Positions 11,301-18,924 of a stretch of 39,231 bases of DNA are shown in pieces; the stretch's first letter is position 1; every line of letters starts with the position of its first letter. Below the pieces are notes generated by a model. The model made no database searches, had not been told where the DNA came from, and saw nothing but the letters and a program-made list of their open reading frames with translations. Source of the DNA: a virus; the IMG/VR virus record IMGVR_UViG_3300046450_002069, positions 1-39,231 of that record. One strand, written 5' to 3'. Position numbers and translations under genes: made by a program.

Positions 11301-14300
11301 GCGGCAAGTTACAAAACCTCAACTACTCGATGGGTTGAAATTACCGTTGTATCAGGCACTGGTAATCGTTTATTTTATTTCTGTTCCGAACATGCTAACA
11401 TGGGTGCAACGTTTATACTTTGTGATAATGAATATGGATATAATACAGATATCTTTTATGATAGAGCAAAATATAAAGTAGGTGGCGATTATATTACATC
11501 AGCCGCTGGTGCACCGTTTGAAGGAGATTTGCCGTATGGTGGATATGCACTTATAAGCGAAGCCGATCATTTTATATTAAATCTAACTGAATTGTCTACT
11601 ATATATGATTCTATTGAACTTACTCAGCATAAAGAATGGGTAGCAACAGAAAATTATGGAATGGGATGTAAGGTACGATACAAAGGTAAATTGTGGGAAG
11701 CACAACAAGGCGTTATTAGTTATGAAGCTAAAACAATTTATGTTAATGGTGCCGATCAAAGTGGTGATACTATTTTTGTTGATGGGCTAACACAAAAGCC
11801 ATATGTTGGAACAAAACTTACATGGACTGGTGCTGATGCTGACGGTACAGTACCTACTGAAACTCATGTTGTTGAAGAAGTAGAATCTTGGGATGCATCA
11901 GCAGGTACAGCGGCCTTAGTTATATATCCTGCTAAAGTAACAAAATCATCTGATAATGCGGCTATTACAGTAAACATGCCACCTCCTGCATTATGGTTAG
12001 TAGACGGAACCGGATATGATGGATTCTATCTTGATGAACCAACATGGTTAGCACAAGAAGATACTCTAGGTAAATCTCGTGTATGGGTAGCAAATTATGA
12101 TTTAAATGGTTGGAATATGTTACAACTTATGGATTATGATAATACTACTTTTACTTCTCAAACAACCACTGCAACGTTAGAACCTGCAAATGCTATTATA
12201 GAAGTTTGCAAAGGTATAGTAACAGGCGACGAAGCACAAATTACAACTAAAGGCGTACACAATTTAATCAAAGGCGAGTATGTTGTTATTGCAGGTATTA
12301 CAACTGCAAATACTAATTTAAATGGAATACATAAAATAATTGGTTTTCCAGCAGGTAACAATGCTGATGGTTCATTAAAATCAACTAATCATTTTTTAAT
12401 TGACGAGTTTGTTGGATCTACTGTAATTGCAACTGAAGGTAAATTTTATACATTTAAACCAGTACGTTTTCAAACAGTAACCGAACTAACAGCAACTACA
12501 TCTGATCCATCATATTTTTGGAGACAAGGGTCAGTTGCTTACGTAGATTATGATGCTATATATGGTGGTTGGGCAGTATACAGGCACGATATGTTACATG
12601 CATTGGATGTATTTTTAATGTATGATGCAGATAATTATCAAGAAGCCGTAAACAATTGTTATGGATGGGGGTTGCTTCCTGATAATACATTGGGCCAACC
12701 TGTTTTACGCTGGCAACAACCTAAAGTTGATGAAGCAAATATTGATAAAATTATTTTATATAACGGCGATACAAATAAAAAAATTGTTGAATGCGAATTA
12801 TATGATCCATTTAAAGGTGTAATTCCTGGCGAAGCTGATAAAAACATTGATTATAAAAGTTTGTATGATCCTGCAATGTATAGTAACTCTACTGATGCTT
12901 CGTATTCAACTGACTGCGGACAAGGCTCATCAATAATAGATACAACACGAGCATGGGCTAACGAAAACGAAGGTCTAATTTGGTGGAATCTTAATACTGT
13001 AAAATATATTGAATACGAACAGAATTCAATTTCATATAGAAACGATTACTGGGGTAAAGTATTTCCAGCATCAACTATAGATGTATATGAATGGACAAAA
13101 AGTCCAATTGATCCGGAAGCATGGGTTGCAACGACAGAAGGTACTATTAAAGATGAAATTGAAATAAGCGGAACACCTTATTTTGTTACCTCAGGTAGCA
13201 ATACCTATTACTATTATACAATAGAAGATGAGATAGATGCAACCGGAACTTTAAAAAATTATTATTATTTTTGGGTTAAGAATAAAACATATGCAGTTAA
13301 TCAAAATAAAACATTAAGCACATATGATATTGCAAGATACATTTCAGATCCAACTGCAATGGGCGTAAATTGGGCGGCACCAATTGCACCTAATGCAATT
13401 ACTATAGCAAATGTACAAAATTTAATAGAGACAAATACGGTTGTACAAATAAGAATGAATACTACCGATAAAGCAGTTCATGATGAATGGGTTACTATAA
13501 TTGAAAATGATTCAAGTAAGAAACTTAATGAAAAATATCGAGCACAACTTGTAGATAACTTAATAGGATTTAATACAGATTACACTGAACATAAAATATG
13601 GACATATAAAACGGATTACATTGCAACAGCCAGATATGTAATTGGTGATATAATTATGTTTGAGAGCAAATATTGGAAGGTATTAAAACCACACTTTGGA
13701 GGAAATACTACAACCGCCGTAGCCGCCGGTAATTTAGTAGATGCTGGATCTTTCCTTAATGGAGATATTATATATTATGATAGTGTATATTTCGAATGTA
13801 CTATTACACATGCACCATCTGATAGTCCTGCTACTCCGGGCCAAAGTACTGCCGGTCTTCAACTGCCATTCGGTGTTTGGCAAACTCCGTGGGTAACCAA
13901 GGTAGATGGACATCAATATTATAATTTACCCGATTCAAATGAGTTTAACATTAATCCGTGGACTCAAGTGTATGATTTAGAAGATATAGATGTAACAGTT
14001 ATACCGGCTGATACAATAAATCCTATATTTAAAAAGAAACAGAAACGACTTTCATTGCCTGATTATAATTTGCATCCATATGCAAGACAAGGTAATTTAA
14101 TTCGTCCTCGGCAAAGTTGGTTTGAAAATAGAAAAGAAGCAAAACGAGAATTTGTAAAACGTGCTAATCTTATACTAAAAGATATTAATGTTGTTGATGA
14201 AATGCCAGAATGGAGTTCATCAAGCTCGAGTACAGTTACGTTAGATATGCAAAAATCTATTGTAACACACGGAACAGTTACATATAATCCAACAACTTAT

Positions 14301-16064
14301 TGGCAATATGTTGATTGGATTAAAAGCGGAGTTAAATTTCAATCAAGTGCAACAACCATTGCGGATTTAAGTATATTAAATACCCTTGATGCAAGTACAA
14401 GGTCACTTAATGAAATTATCGAAGTTACAGATAATGGTACTGGAAATAAAGAATATTATCAAGTACAAAAAGTTGGGGACTCACAAAAATTTGTTTTAAT
14501 TAAAAAAGAAAATGGTACAATAGAATTATTGGATACGTTATGGGAGACGATTGTAGTTGGGTATGATGTTGACTTATTTGATTTTGTCGGATTTGATAGC
14601 GATGCTGAAGTTGAATTTGAAATTATAGCAAGTGATGTATTGTTTAAATTGTTTACTGATACGTACGAATCAAAATTTAATAACATATTTTTTAATATGC
14701 TACGTTATATTTTACATGAACAATCATTTGTTCCTTGGATACAAAAAACTAGTGAAAGCAACTTTAGACTTGTAAGTAAAGGTGATATACAACCAGGCGG
14801 ATATAACGTAGAAAATGTAGAAAATACAATAGATTACTACAACGAAGCAAAACCATATCATTCTAAATTAGAAAAACAGTTATTTTCTAAGCATATGTTT
14901 GATATGAACAATTCTACCCTGACAGAAATAGATAGTCGAACAGCCACATATGGTAACTCACTTTCACATGTTGCTAAAATGCAAATCCAGCAGAGTAATG
15001 TAGATGCTTATTTGTATGAATATACAATGACTACTGCAACTGATCATGTTATTATTCCTGCTAATGAGTTTCCAAGTACACTGAACGGCACAACTATTAG
15101 TTGGAACCCAGGTAGTGTGGTATTTAAAATTACTGTCAATAATATTGAAAAACATACTTCTACATATACAGTACAATACGGTCCATTAGGGCGAGTTGTT
15201 AATTTTACATCTAAGTTAGCAATAAACGATATAGTTAGAGTATTGTTTACTGTAGTAACAAAAGAATCCGCTGGTGTTATGAATCCTGAAGGTACAGATG
15301 TGTCAACAAATGATATGGATTTAATATACAGTGGTGGTGCGTTTACTGACGCTTCTTTTGGTACATCAATATTAGGTCCTGTAATGGCGGCATATAGTTC
15401 AGTAGCCAATCCGAATAATATAATAAGTGGAAGTAACTTTTATATTCCGTATGGTGAACAAAATTGGAATAATGAGATGGTACCGCAATTTTTACGTGAA
15501 TCTGTTGTAATTAATATACAAAATAATCCAGCCGATGCAACTGAAGTATTATCCGGCTCTCCAGCAACAAGGTCATGGAGAACGATAATTGGTGATAGAG
15601 ATAATCATGCTAAGTGGATTCAAATTGATGACTCTGCTGGTAGTACATTATCTAGTGCTATTGTTGCAACCGACACAGAAATTGATGTTGTTAGTGCAAG
15701 TACAATTGAAGATCCTGCTTATATAAGCGGCGGCACAATCATACCAATTGCATGGAAAGTAGGACGAGTGTGGATTGGTGCTGAATGTATAGAATTTGAC
15801 GGAATAGATGGTAATACTTTAAAAAGTTGCCACCGAGGTGCATTAGGCACTTCTCCGGCCGATCATGATGCAGGAACAGTAGTACGAGATGCAACAAAAG
15901 AAATAAATGTTAATAGATATTGTCATGAAAATATAACTAGTGGCGATACATATAGAGATAGAGGATTTCCTAGACATCCTCAATGGAATGATTTAAATAC
16001 AATACTAGATAGTAGTACCAATGAAATAGCAACAAAGATAAAAGATAGTATCGGTACTATTTAA
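5358..16064 (+). CDS. Giant baseplate/tail-fibre structural protein (3568 residues)
   Basis: A 3568-residue virion protein placed where T4 has gp7 (1032 residues), so it may be a wedge protein fused to fibre-like domains. Visible modules: an N-terminal region with many Tyr/Trp motifs (NYDKYYWINW near residue 155); three segments with the W..G..Y..YxGxxYKA pattern of CBM5/12-type carbohydrate-binding modules (residues about 285-325, 2090-2110 and 2755-2845); a GDGTTTAFALP beta-domain near 990 of a type common in phage tail proteins; a cupredoxin-like module at about 1930-2020; and a second tail-type beta domain near 3230-3300. No signal peptide or membrane segment is evident. AGGA at 5343-5346 may be the ribosome site. 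A structural role is confident; the gp7 equivalence is only positional. Confidence 0.8.
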   Translation: MANLPHVPATLKNITKPGTNATPTKKEFANLLPAYLRTDTNRKVLSTILEFLISNGETRQFSQYHGRATGGYHKASQDQIASLLSTLQQNYSFSPGWFSKNQGTDEVYHALTTDDFFEVLKRYGVTSTDINEIFEHSAYTWSPPMDIDKFVNYDKYYWINWDLHIKFTTLDTSTIVGKRTATVGTVELQDGMRIKFDADTASFNAYSTSVIWIVSGVGNSITLEAMDTFTSAGKTKLGDNPESHNKEYQTIKHGNPNLNHWAISNYWAHENVVQVIETNIAWDNGTTYAINNIISYNGFFYKALQTTEGNNPGTQDAITYWKLVEKVLDSGKRANRPIVEMHNDVALYNYGTVFQGNVTYIVSGVASSSLIGNTNTTITINGEDLTLSDGVKLLFINSSLDINNNAYTLSGVGTSLVLGSPIFTTATDNYVFVNVGNNTADKADVWHNNGTTWIKSQQKITRGQAPLFKLYDDNWVELDDSTIYPNSNFAGSSIFSYKTDTSGTIDTELNLNPVLNTTGIQTPDLFASNNDYTFVWDQQATRYQYKEGSVTTKLAGLYHFKQGTVYKSGWSPCLYEAYTPRIKDVEVGNTIDDTNYAIVGSSGLAGSYKIPFINDSYLGDNFEVYAQFDGDRWRWFKNKHGRMIEIPPESSDTNPTIYMEGETVSTIYVKSETHGLEIVQPDGSAVPSGITNNGASTGELSFIVDEDTYPHLQYRSTVDNSIKGNIWLHKKATNYGNVEVYRNGTLQKAGTQVEAEAKTADYWRESTNVTFPYWVTEKSQGIDVTFDTTDGDVVIPSATSNQLLETTTIQEGDVINLSAYSPSNPNWQELQGDINPLVKNPLWDQPGDISYQQVFTHAKTLIQNQPFLSGDALGNNNYRNIRVLDTVPGTILQYKNPALLTGFLLDNDLVQSVIWYAQQYEIFKFKLINEIQNQHQLKDYTTLASRQLLDDALMSLAQGKATGFPFSITNHISYKFVSDNEKFHVGDGTTTAFALPSTFTTWTTADGYNDNVEIYVSNVLKVLDTDYTCVGNGTITFLTAPINGAVILTRIAKASSNDSFIPNSPASLSLNKLYIPQIISDSTGQPTHVLKMNAMDNGSKTINVHDNFKHFIQGHDGSLYPVSSTTLTIAEQALMDFEMRIYNHTLSFHKFEDSFHTGIQKKELNNKFTRYNQSKEIRKELYNIWEKLFNVQPFTFTFDTASNFTINYSGIANQPGHALGIIKDKFLTGRPDLYPWKIFAWTDKPTWWDTYYCWKNTANGGDDTKRANLITAIKKGHWNNPADIGRYDARYEINTTITDNIVAVTGNLNDPVAAGLISAGELASLTNGNKQTSFEYEDYGPAEQAFENSSFSKFVDVLQYCFSYPNEYINRYFDSLKFKKLAKNINTVDTDGGRTAFNSYITHGEVTSDNVITKKIGLQNFIFEFLLAQDKDNTIFGKTLRNLTPEILCKTNNFIINNRTAIKLPVSFNLQAGNTLPEENQQIFLYEGPANERFVYSNIKITKKDTGLAISTYDSIGKKIIFHQYQSDVKSLESVSDSKIANKTYSTTEVTIDSGKIYENNQAIVDVLRGIYHYYTAKGITTDKTIKDIVQSYVIWGEQNQTTGASITIYFSSKAVTIEKARGTVLLDKDFGYQNINGFTTTGKIVHDKTLEVSRTGNDFKIVHDNAGMGCLFFKVIMYEHVIAIDKNTIFNDVVYSPLLGIKQPRAKLSTVGLLDWTGRLAEPGYMIKSNTIEANIDTSIKQISTDYFAVEQGIPNQELTKALRYNVGYTEKNFLRNLNTDNDVSFEFYRGYIQNKGTNENFNRLERNINTLYNDSNSITSVNEEWMIKETDFGATRESDTIEFVVQPRDFNQERQLIEFSKFRDETNKDLKADTKINILGQDSRWVWKPKGLDTSLETIRVTTVPLGTSNAFALDGIRRKVQRLVQGITYRFDLSDSSNDNHHLYFSTSVDGTWQGGTRYDVNARYYLDGVQVADALVWAASYKTSTTRWVEITVVSGTGNRLFYFCSEHANMGATFILCDNEYGYNTDIFYDRAKYKVGGDYITSAAGAPFEGDLPYGGYALISEADHFILNLTELSTIYDSIELTQHKEWVATENYGMGCKVRYKGKLWEAQQGVISYEAKTIYVNGADQSGDTIFVDGLTQKPYVGTKLTWTGADADGTVPTETHVVEEVESWDASAGTAALVIYPAKVTKSSDNAAITVNMPPPALWLVDGTGYDGFYLDEPTWLAQEDTLGKSRVWVANYDLNGWNMLQLMDYDNTTFTSQTTTATLEPANAIIEVCKGIVTGDEAQITTKGVHNLIKGEYVVIAGITTANTNLNGIHKIIGFPAGNNADGSLKSTNHFLIDEFVGSTVIATEGKFYTFKPVRFQTVTELTATTSDPSYFWRQGSVAYVDYDAIYGGWAVYRHDMLHALDVFLMYDADNYQEAVNNCYGWGLLPDNTLGQPVLRWQQPKVDEANIDKIILYNGDTNKKIVECELYDPFKGVIPGEADKNIDYKSLYDPAMYSNSTDASYSTDCGQGSSIIDTTRAWANENEGLIWWNLNTVKYIEYEQNSISYRNDYWGKVFPASTIDVYEWTKSPIDPEAWVATTEGTIKDEIEISGTPYFVTSGSNTYYYYTIEDEIDATGTLKNYYYFWVKNKTYAVNQNKTLSTYDIARYISDPTAMGVNWAAPIAPNAITIANVQNLIETNTVVQIRMNTTDKAVHDEWVTIIENDSSKKLNEKYRAQLVDNLIGFNTDYTEHKIWTYKTDYIATARYVIGDIIMFESKYWKVLKPHFGGNTTTAVAAGNLVDAGSFLNGDIIYYDSVYFECTITHAPSDSPATPGQSTAGLQLPFGVWQTPWVTKVDGHQYYNLPDSNEFNINPWTQVYDLEDIDVTVIPADTINPIFKKKQKRLSLPDYNLHPYARQGNLIRPRQSWFENRKEAKREFVKRANLILKDINVVDEMPEWSSSSSSTVTLDMQKSIVTHGTVTYNPTTYWQYVDWIKSGVKFQSSATTIADLSILNTLDASTRSLNEIIEVTDNGTGNKEYYQVQKVGDSQKFVLIKKENGTIELLDTLWETIVVGYDVDLFDFVGFDSDAEVEFEIIASDVLFKLFTDTYESKFNNIFFNMLRYILHEQSFVPWIQKTSESNFRLVSKGDIQPGGYNVENVENTIDYYNEAKPYHSKLEKQLFSKHMFDMNNSTLTEIDSRTATYGNSLSHVAKMQIQQSNVDAYLYEYTMTTATDHVIIPANEFPSTLNGTTISWNPGSVVFKITVNNIEKHTSTYTVQYGPLGRVVNFTSKLAINDIVRVLFTVVTKESAGVMNPEGTDVSTNDMDLIYSGGAFTDASFGTSILGPVMAAYSSVANPNNIISGSNFYIPYGEQNWNNEMVPQFLRESVVINIQNNPADATEVLSGSPATRSWRTIIGDRDNHAKWIQIDDSAGSTLSSAIVATDTEIDVVSASTIEDPAYISGGTIIPIAWKVGRVWIGAECIEFDGIDGNTLKSCHRGALGTSPADHDAGTVVRDATKEINVNRYCHENITSGDTYRDRGFPRHPQWNDLNTILDSSTNEIATKIKDSIGTI

Positions 16065-16068
16065 TAGT

Positions 16069-16076
16069 AATAAATA
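16069..16076 (+). promoter_or_regulatory. Putative T4-type late promoter (AATAAATA)
   Basis: AATAAATA matches seven of eight positions of TATAAATA and fully matches NATAAATA. It lies in the 28-base gap after the giant gene, 16 bases before the next ATG and just upstream of the ribosome site AAGGG at 16081-16085. The position is plausible for late transcription of the small structural genes, though AT-rich DNA produces such octamers by chance. Confidence 0.45.
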
Positions 16077-16092
16077 TACAAAAGGGAAAAAG

Positions 16093-16719
16093 ATGATTTT
16101 TGATGATATAGTTGACGCAGGCGCGGTCGAAGGCCACATATGTATAAAAGATTTAACAACAGATCGTATTCTTGTTAATAAGCGTAATAAAATTAACTTT
16201 GAAAATATGAGTGTTGCTCTTGCTACCGGTGCGGCAAATGCAGGCCAAACTATATTTGAAATGCATTTTGGAAATGGTGGAGCAACTGTTGATGCTTCCG
16301 GTGCCATAACTTATAAAAATCCAAATACTGATATTGCATCAGGAAACTTATATAGTGCAAAATTCTTTAAAGTAATTGACGGAACTGATGCTAACAATAC
16401 AAGTGCCGCAAAGAATTACATGACAGTTAATCATATAAGTGGACAGAATTATAGTGATATTATTATTACTTGCACAATGGACTACGGAGAGCCAATTGCA
16501 TCAGATACTACATTTAATTTAGCTGGTGTCGATCAAGGGTCGTTAGATAATAATGCAAGTGTTGATGGAACATTTGTTTTTGATGAACTAGGATTACGGG
16601 CTCGTGCAGGTACATTAGGCGCAGGTATTTTATTAAGTCATGTTATTTTTCACCCAGTAGAAAAATCAGCAAATAGAGTAATACAAGTAATTTACACAAT
16701 TCGAATAAGGTGCGGTTGA
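16093..16719 (+). CDS. Small virion structural protein
   Basis: A 208-residue protein with no recognised catalytic motif. The sequence alternates short beta-type stretches with Gly/Asn/Thr-rich loops (EMHFGNGGATVDASG near residue 55) and ends in beta strands (RVIQVIYTIRIRCG), like small tail or fibre-associated phage proteins. The start is supported by AAGGG about 8 bases before the ATG. It lies between the giant baseplate/fibre gene and two fibre-type genes, and it has a late-promoter-like octamer in front. A structural role is inferred from composition and context; it might be an accessory wedge or fibre-attachment protein. Confidence 0.6.
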   Translation: MIFDDIVDAGAVEGHICIKDLTTDRILVNKRNKINFENMSVALATGAANAGQTIFEMHFGNGGATVDASGAITYKNPNTDIASGNLYSAKFFKVIDGTDANNTSAAKNYMTVNHISGQNYSDIIITCTMDYGEPIASDTTFNLAGVDQGSLDNNASVDGTFVFDELGLRARAGTLGAGILLSHVIFHPVEKSANRVIQVIYTIRIRCG

Positions 16720-16720
16720 T

Positions 16721-17377
16721 ATGGCTTACACAATAACAGGCAGAGATGGTACAGTAATAGCAACTATCTCTGATGGTACAACAGATACAACATCGACTAC
16801 GTTATCTATTCCTGGAAAAAATACTACAAATTATGGATTACACATAAACCAAAATTTTGTAAATTTACTTAACAATTTTTCTGGAGGAACTACTCCAGCA
16901 AATGCGTTAGCAGGTCAACTATGGTTTGATAGTTTAAACAATAGATTAAAATATTATGATACCGGTGGAAATTGGCGGATAAGCCCAAATTTAGTTGTTT
17001 CCGAAGCAACACCAACAGGTTCGCAAGGTGCAGGTGATTTTTGGTTTGATACAAATACTAGCACTTTAAAAGTTTATTCAGGATCTGCTTATGCCTCAGT
17101 TGGAATAGGTTCAAGTAGTGCAGGATCAATAACTGCAAAAACGTTAAATGATAGTACCGGAACTGCTCATAGTATTATGGAATTTGTAGTAGGTGGAAAA
17201 ACAATGTTTATTATGAGTGCCGATACGGTATTCACACCATCATCAACTGCGACACAGGATGATACTACGTTATATACAGCAAATTTTCCAACAATTAAAG
17301 CTGGTATGAATTTAAGACAAGATACAACAATGAATCCAAGATATCATGGCATAGCAAGTAGTGCTGAATATGCTTAA
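16721..17377 (+). CDS. Tail-fibre-type structural protein with GQLWFD repeats
   Basis: A 218-residue protein. After a Thr-rich start it carries LSIPGKNTTNYGLHINQNFV and then two copies of a short beta motif: GQLWFDSLNNRLKYYDTGGNW near residues 65-86 and GDFWFDTNTSTLKVYSG near 105-121. Repeats of the type 'G.lWFD....LkvY.g..W' are characteristic of fibre and hinge segments in T4-like marine phages. The start follows the previous stop by one base, with AAGG upstream for coupling. The C-terminal 90 residues contain a Met-rich stretch and no enzyme motif. A structural fibre or fibre-adaptor role is likely; its exact T4 counterpart cannot be named. Confidence 0.7.
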   Translation: MAYTITGRDGTVIATISDGTTDTTSTTLSIPGKNTTNYGLHINQNFVNLLNNFSGGTTPANALAGQLWFDSLNNRLKYYDTGGNWRISPNLVVSEATPTGSQGAGDFWFDTNTSTLKVYSGSAYASVGIGSSSAGSITAKTLNDSTGTAHSIMEFVVGGKTMFIMSADTVFTPSSTATQDDTTLYTANFPTIKAGMNLRQDTTMNPRYHGIASSAEYA

Positions 17378-17406
17378 TTTAATTTGGTGAAGGATTAGGA
17401 TTACGT

Positions 17407-18489
17407 GTGGCTCATTATGATGTTACCGCGGGTACAGATACTGTATCTCAGGCGCAATTTACAGAAGTTTATAATCAAGTTAACAAAGTCTTCTCAGATT
17501 TATATCCTAATGCCGTCTCAACTTCGCTAGGTACTAATTGTGCTACATACACATTTGGTTGGGGAAACAGAAAATCAAAACAATTCTCGAAAAAGATTAC
17601 ACATAAAGACTGGAACCAGTTAATAGTTCGTATTAATATTGCATTAATACATACTGGATATACGTTAGTATCTGGCGGAAATACTGTTTCACTTGTAACA
17701 CGAGGAGAAAAAATTGCCGCCGCTCATTATAATGCTCTTGCTGATGCATCTAATGAGGTAATTACAAAAAAGATTGACACTGGTATAGTTGGTAATAAGA
17801 TTTATACAACAAGATCTTATGCTAATTATTTAGATTCAGCTCAAGCAGAACTTTCAGCATTAACAACAGCAACTAGAACCGATTCATGGCAAACACAAAT
17901 AATTACAGAACTGCGCCTTTCTTTTAGTGATTTTGACGATGTAAGATATTTTTTTAATGCAGGATGCGATGTACGAATAACACCATCAACTACAGGAGCA
18001 ACTACCGCCGCAGGTATTGAATGGGCGAACATTATTGCCGCTATAGGTACATTTTATTACAACATCGATGGTCCTAACTATACTGGAACTACTGGAACAT
18101 TATATTGGCTTCCTTTTTGTGATTTAACAAGTGAATATCAACTAGCATTTATTAGTGGAGTTGGTAGTAGCGGATATGGTGGTTACTCTGGATACAGCGG
18201 TTACTCTGGATACAGCGGTTACAGCGGTGCTAGTAGTTACTCTGCGTATTCTAGTTACTCAGGGTACTCAATGTCACAACGGGTTAAGATTTATGTAAAG
18301 GTTGAAAACAATTTAGTTTCTTTTAAAATTGTATATATTGGTACAGGTAATATTATTGATGGTACACAAAATATATTATTTCAATTAAGATCAGGTGCTG
18401 ATATTGCTAATCGAGGAATTAAACATCATACTACTAAACCTAGCTGGACTCTAACTAACAATATGGATACTCTTGGTGAAGATTCGTAA
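17407..18489 (+). CDS. Fibre protein with Gly-Tyr-Ser collagen-like repeat
   Basis: A 360-residue protein starting at GTG (17407), chosen because AAGGA lies upstream and the reading MAHYDVTAGTDTVSQAQF resembles phage fibre N-termini. Residues 1-250 form a mixed helical and beta region. Residues about 256-289 are a low-complexity run of (Gly-Tyr-Ser)n, i.e. Gly-X-Y triplets of collagen type but rich in Tyr and Ser. A final beta-rich domain of about 70 residues (KIYVKVENNLVSFKIVYIG) follows. Such triplet repeats are frequent in fibres of marine phages, where they probably form a flexible trimeric shaft. It is the last gene before the modification cluster, so it is a plausible target of it, although no sequence feature proves that. 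Confidence 0.7.
   Translation: MAHYDVTAGTDTVSQAQFTEVYNQVNKVFSDLYPNAVSTSLGTNCATYTFGWGNRKSKQFSKKITHKDWNQLIVRINIALIHTGYTLVSGGNTVSLVTRGEKIAAAHYNALADASNEVITKKIDTGIVGNKIYTTRSYANYLDSAQAELSALTTATRTDSWQTQIITELRLSFSDFDDVRYFFNAGCDVRITPSTTGATTAAGIEWANIIAAIGTFYYNIDGPNYTGTTGTLYWLPFCDLTSEYQLAFISGVGSSGYGGYSGYSGYSGYSGYSGASSYSAYSSYSGYSMSQRVKIYVKVENNLVSFKIVYIGTGNIIDGTQNILFQLRSGADIANRGIKHHTTKPSWTLTNNMDTLGEDS
18181..18270 (+). repeat. In-frame tandem repeat encoding Gly-Tyr-Ser triplets
   Basis: The 18-base unit GGTTACTCTGGATACAGC occurs twice in perfect tandem (18181-18198 and 18199-18216). A half unit (GGTTACAGC at 18217) and degenerate copies follow up to 18270. Near identity at the DNA level, including third positions, points to recent slippage or recombination that could change the length of the fibre shaft. 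Confidence 0.85.
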
Positions 18490-18515
18490 TAATAAGTAAT
18501 CAGAGTTTGCACATT

Positions 18516-18523
18516 TATAAATA
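18516..18523 (+). promoter_or_regulatory. T4-type late promoter (exact TATAAATA) before the modification cluster
   Basis: An exact TATAAATA octamer lies in the 81-base gap between the fibre gene and the 117-residue gene, 48 bases before its ATG. A chance hit is unlikely within one short gap, although several are expected over the whole AT-rich window. It would place the entire downstream cluster under late, sliding-clamp-dependent transcription together with virion genes. No hairpin terminator is visible in the gap, so read-through from the fibre gene is also possible. Confidence 0.7.
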
Positions 18524-18570
18524 CGATGAACGATATAAAACCTACCACATTATAAAAAGTACAAGGAAAT

Positions 18571-18924
18571 ATGGATGAAAGATTAAAAAACGCCTTAGAT
18601 TTTTCTAATTACAGACTGGTATTAGAAAACCAAAAAAATAACCTCAAACTTACCTCCGAACAAAGCCTGCATATAATGCATTCAGGACAAAAAATAATAA
18701 TTGATCAAGTATTAATCAGTTTTCTTAATGCGTTAAAACAAGCAAAACAAACGGAAGTAACTATTCTTGATGCACATGATAACCCTGTTAAGATTGATAA
18801 TATATCTAACATATTAACATCTTGCATTGAAAAATATAATTCTGCAATGAATGTGTGGAATACTAAATTTAGTAAAATTAAAAAAGCAAGAAATATGGAG
18901 AAGTTATTAGATGTCTCAGAGTAA
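18571..18924 (+). CDS. Small conserved-type phage protein, function unknown
   Basis: A 117-residue, Lys- and Asn-rich, mostly helical protein. It begins with DERLKNALDFSNYRLVLENQK and has a central helix-strand region (QVLISFLNALKQAKQTEVTILDAHDNPVKI) and a basic C-terminal helix. From memory, its opening resembles small hypothetical proteins found in the late regions of marine T4-like phages, but I cannot name a function. AAGGA about 6 bases before the ATG supports the start. It is the first gene after the exact late promoter, and its 3' end overlaps the next glycosyltransferase gene by 14 bases, so it leads the coupled series. A chaperone or accessory role for the fibre or for the enzymes is possible but unproved. 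Confidence 0.65.
   Translation: MDERLKNALDFSNYRLVLENQKNNLKLTSEQSLHIMHSGQKIIIDQVLISFLNALKQAKQTEVTILDAHDNPVKIDNISNILTSCIEKYNSAMNVWNTKFSKIKKARNMEKLLDVSE

Noticed and set aside
14964-15409. Minus-strand open frames of 70-121 residues under the giant gene
   Set aside because: They have no ribosome site or recognisable domain and lie wholly within a convincing coding frame. Other short antisense frames in the window were dropped for the same reason.
16055-16069. AT-only hairpin TACTAT/ATAGTA at the end of the giant gene as a terminator
   Set aside because: Six weak A/T-rich pairs with a three-base loop and no T-run; it would not be a stable terminator.
18181-18270. CRISPR-like or regulatory direct repeat
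   Set aside because: The repeat is contiguous without spacers and is in frame, encoding Gly-Tyr-Ser triplets of a fibre protein.
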